A stretch of DNA of 33,441 bases from Laribacter hongkongensis DSM 14985 (GTDB lineage Bacteria; Pseudomonadota; Gammaproteobacteria; Burkholderiales; Aquaspirillaceae): NCBI RefSeq assembly GCF_000423285.1, contig NZ_AUHR01000019.1, positions 1-33,441 of the forward strand, read 5' to 3'. Numbering within the stretch: the stretch's first letter is position 1; each line of letters begins with the position of its first letter. A model generated the notes under the pieces. The model saw nothing but the letters and a program-made list of their open reading frames with translations. It was not told the DNA's origin and did no database searches. Shown here in pieces: positions 31,880 through 33,441 of this stretch. The position numbers were made by a program, and so were the translations under genes.

Positions 31880-32182
31880 TCAGGGGTTCAGGTCGGGGAA
31901 GGTTCTGGCGACGCTGATCTGGTCGAGCCAGTTGGTCGCTTCATAGGCGAGTGAGGCCAGCAGTGTGCCGGCCCAGCCAGCATCCGTTGCCACACTGGCA
32001 GGCAGTTCGCCTCCATCCATGCTGTAAAGCGCGATCAGGGTGTTGATGGCCGCTGCCGCAGTCAGGCACTCGCGTTGCATGCTGGTAACGCTGTCGGCCA
32101 GCTTGTCCAGATCGTCACATTGCCCAGTGCGGAAGGCTGCCATATCGCGCAGGGCGTCGATGGAATCGATCATGCGGCTCAT
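31880..32182 (-). CDS. 100-aa hypothetical protein of the satellite operon
   Basis: ATG 32182 with GAGGTG upstream, overlapping the previous stop. All-helical pattern (DALRDMAAFRTGQCDDLDKL, then LTAAAAINTLIALYSMD). No family recognised. Conserved gene order with primase suggests a regulator or replication accessory protein; no direct evidence. Confidence 0.6.
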   Translation of the reverse strand: MSRMIDSIDALRDMAAFRTGQCDDLDKLADSVTSMQRECLTAAAAINTLIALYSMDGGELPASVATDAGWAGTLLASLAYEATNWLDQISVARTFPDLNP

Positions 32183-32367
32183 GCAGTCACCTCCACGTCA
32201 AAGCCACGGGAGCCGGCAGTCATACGCACCGAACAGCGGCGATCCTGTGCAATCAGGTCGGCAGCCATGCGGCGGGCCTCGGCCAGATCAGCAGCAGGGC
32301 GGATGATGGAAACAGCGGGAGAGCGGGAAAGCAGGGCGCGGAAAGCGCGCAGGGCAAAGCTAGGCAT
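32179..32367 (-). CDS. 62-aa satellite protein
   Basis: ATG 32367 with GGAGG five bases upstream. Sequence MPSFALRAFRALLSRSPAVS, then ADLAEARRMAADLIAQDRRC. In size, position and the helix rich in A and R it resembles the small proteins after Ash in P4-like elements (often labelled Icd-like, host division inhibitor). This link is weak. Overlaps both neighbours by a few bases. The long open frame upstream (to 32646) is a shadow of the gene in the other frame. Confidence 0.55.
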   Translation of the reverse strand: MPSFALRAFRALLSRSPAVSIIRPAADLAEARRMAADLIAQDRRCSVRMTAGSRGFDVEVTA

Positions 32368-32818
32368 GGTGGCCTCCAAGATGGGTATTAAACCCACCAT
32401 CCCGACGCCAATCGGGGTGGCAGGCACGTAGCAGGGTTGGCGTACCGGCATCTTGGAAACCGGCGCGTGCAAGCACGCCCCCGCTACGGCCCACCATGGA
32501 AACCATGGACGCACCAATAGCGTAGGTAACGGACGCAAAAAATGCCGCAAAGTGGCGGCTGTCCGCCAAGATGTTCGGGACGCCAATCCCGGTGCCGCTA
32601 TTGAACGGCACGGGTAAATGGTGCCGCGCTGTATCGAGGGCGTCAATCAGAAAATACGCAAGGCTGTATCCATCCAGACACGCACGTTGCGCTGCGCCAT
32701 CAAGTGACAGACGGTAGCCGTTTTGAGGTCGTGAAGGATTTTCCAGTTGCCTACTCTGTGAGTGGGAAAGGCGGCGATCATCCTCTTTTCCCTGTCGTTT
32801 CCCCTTATTTGCAGACAT
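32360..32818 (-). CDS. Ash-like satellite protein (tentative)
   Basis: The frame is open from ATG 33082 to 32360. ATG 33082 overlaps the previous stop (ATGA), while ATG 32818 (MSANKGKRQGKEDDRRLSHS) fits the usual shorter size; the choice is unsettled. The C-terminal part, with SMVGRSGGVLARAGFQDAGT then LLRACHPDWRRDGGF, resembles the Ash family of P4-type elements. In P4, Ash interferes with RecA-dependent events, and the same region also makes the immunity RNA. A strand reading of this sort overlapping structured RNA is therefore possible here too. Confidence 0.4.
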   Translation of the reverse strand: MSANKGKRQGKEDDRRLSHSQSRQLENPSRPQNGYRLSLDGAAQRACLDGYSLAYFLIDALDTARHHLPVPFNSGTGIGVPNILADSRHFAAFFASVTYAIGASMVSMVGRSGGVLARAGFQDAGTPTLLRACHPDWRRDGGFNTHLGGHHA

Positions 32819-33078
32819 TTGACCACCACTGCCATGGTGGTCATTTTTTTGCCTGCTGACGGGATAGGCAGTTTTCCATCTACCGTGTATCGATGCAGGT
32901 TGATATGCCATGCCGTGCTTCACATGCTGAAGTCGTGTCCATGCACATGATTGAAGTGTCCCGACCGGGCTTCTGGTCAAGCATGGCTCCTTAATGCCTC
33001 CGGATGCTTGGGGGCGTTTTTTTGGCTCGCCGGGCTGCTGGTAACCAGACAATCCCGCTACCAATTCGTGCCAGGTAT

Positions 33079-33441
33079 TCATGCTGCCAGCCTCCCGTTG
33101 ACGACCGGCCCGAACAGGCGAGCGAAGTCAGTCACGCGCCGTTCTGCCTCGCGGTAGGCTGCCTTGTGGCTGCCGCCTTCTGCCAGCGTGTCGATGATGG
33201 CCGCACTCACTAGCTGATACGCTGTGCTGACGGCGTTCTGCATGGAAGGTGACAGGTTGGCCCGTTGTCCCTTCTCAAGGCCGAACGCCCGGTTTATCAG
33301 CTTCTCGACGTTGGAGTGGAATACCTGCGCCGGTGCTTCGCTGCCGAGCTTTCTGGCCGTATCTGCCATGTTGCGGGCGGCATCATGGGCTAGGTGGTAG
33401 AACGGCAGGTATTGGTTATGGCGGGCGTCCTGATGCTTGCG
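33079..33441 (-). CDS. Hypothetical satellite protein, runs off the window
   Basis: The frame has an ATG at 33369 (MADTARKLGSEAPAQVFHSN) but stays open to the window edge with sensible sequence (DARHNQYLPFYHLAHDAARN), so the true start is probably beyond 33441. Helical, charged, ending LFGPVVNGRLAA. Not recognised. Its stop overlaps ATG 33082 of the next gene, so it belongs to the same leftward satellite operon. Confidence 0.6.
   Translation of the reverse strand, partial: RKHQDARHNQYLPFYHLAHDAARNMADTARKLGSEAPAQVFHSNVEKLINRAFGLEKGQRANLSPSMQNAVSTAYQLVSAAIIDTLAEGGSHKAAYREAERRVTDFARLFGPVVNGRLAA

Noticed and set aside
30998-31954. 318-codon plus-strand frame
   Set aside because: Antisense to the P4-type primase; no recognisable domain.

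Overview
The window looks like accessory DNA of a GC-rich beta-proteobacterium. Protein style suggests the Neisseriales/Chromobacteriaceae side (for example a Laribacter- or Chromobacterium-like host); this is an inference from sequence style, with no database search. Almost everything is mobile: a Mu-like prophage remnant, a lambda-type prophage remnant with a complete early/control region, an insertion-sequence graveyard, a Type ISP restriction-modification locus, and part of a P4-like satellite.

Layout. (1) 1-5251, Mu-like remnant: a frameshifted early regulator and the 5' part of a MuA-like transposase are joined by a large deletion to the 3' end of the gp45-type baseplate gene. The gp46, gp47, gp48, tail fibre and (broken) fibre assembly genes follow. 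A small gene sits antisense between gp45 and gp46. (2) 5444-6943, integration end: a 46-bp 3' fragment of tRNA-Thr(UGU) with its terminator, a long inverted repeat, a tyrosine integrase with a homopolymer frameshift, and a DUF4224 excisionase-like gene. No intact tRNA-Thr was noticed in the window, so the island probably extends past its right edge. (3) 6944-9795, leftward accessory genes: small ORFs and a two-gene module (unknown protein plus HTH-ImmA/IrrE metallopeptidase). (4) 9956-13500, leftward early operon: ssb, YqaJ exonuclease, Bet and four small genes. It is driven by a promoter at 13472-13500 and preceded by a ~680-nt structured leader that ends in two tandem intrinsic terminators. 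(5) 13609-14611, CI-like repressor and Cro-like regulator with overlapping divergent promoters; the operator at 14214-14230 and the one in the leftward promoter match at 14 of 17 positions. (6) 14608-19948, rightward operon: CII-like activator, replication initiator with internal iterons, DnaB-type helicase, small nuclease-like genes, small terminase, and a large terminase cut off after its ATPase part.

(7) 19949-21829, scrap zone: a duplicated small HTH gene in reverse orientation and fragments of IS3- and IS481-type transposases. This lies where the missing head, tail and lysis genes of the lambda-type phage would start. (8) 21830-27756, defence locus: a 1641-aa single-chain Type ISP restriction-modification enzyme, followed on the same strand by a 45-aa low-complexity protein and an HTH/cysteine-cluster protein. 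The latter pair has its own operator-like array of four phased TGATA repeats. (9) 28141-33441, P4-like satellite: GTGGGAC repeats, a terminator, then a leftward replication operon (DUF927 ATPase, PC4-like protein, P4-type primase with Toprim, small proteins, a possible Ash-like gene), running off the right edge.

How the parts work together. The lambda-type control region looks intact: repressor, Cro, CII, matched operators, and an antitermination-dependent leftward operon. The morphogenesis modules are gone, so the element is probably kept for its control and accessory functions. The ISP enzyme and the HTH-ImmA module are the clearest candidates for traits selected in the host.
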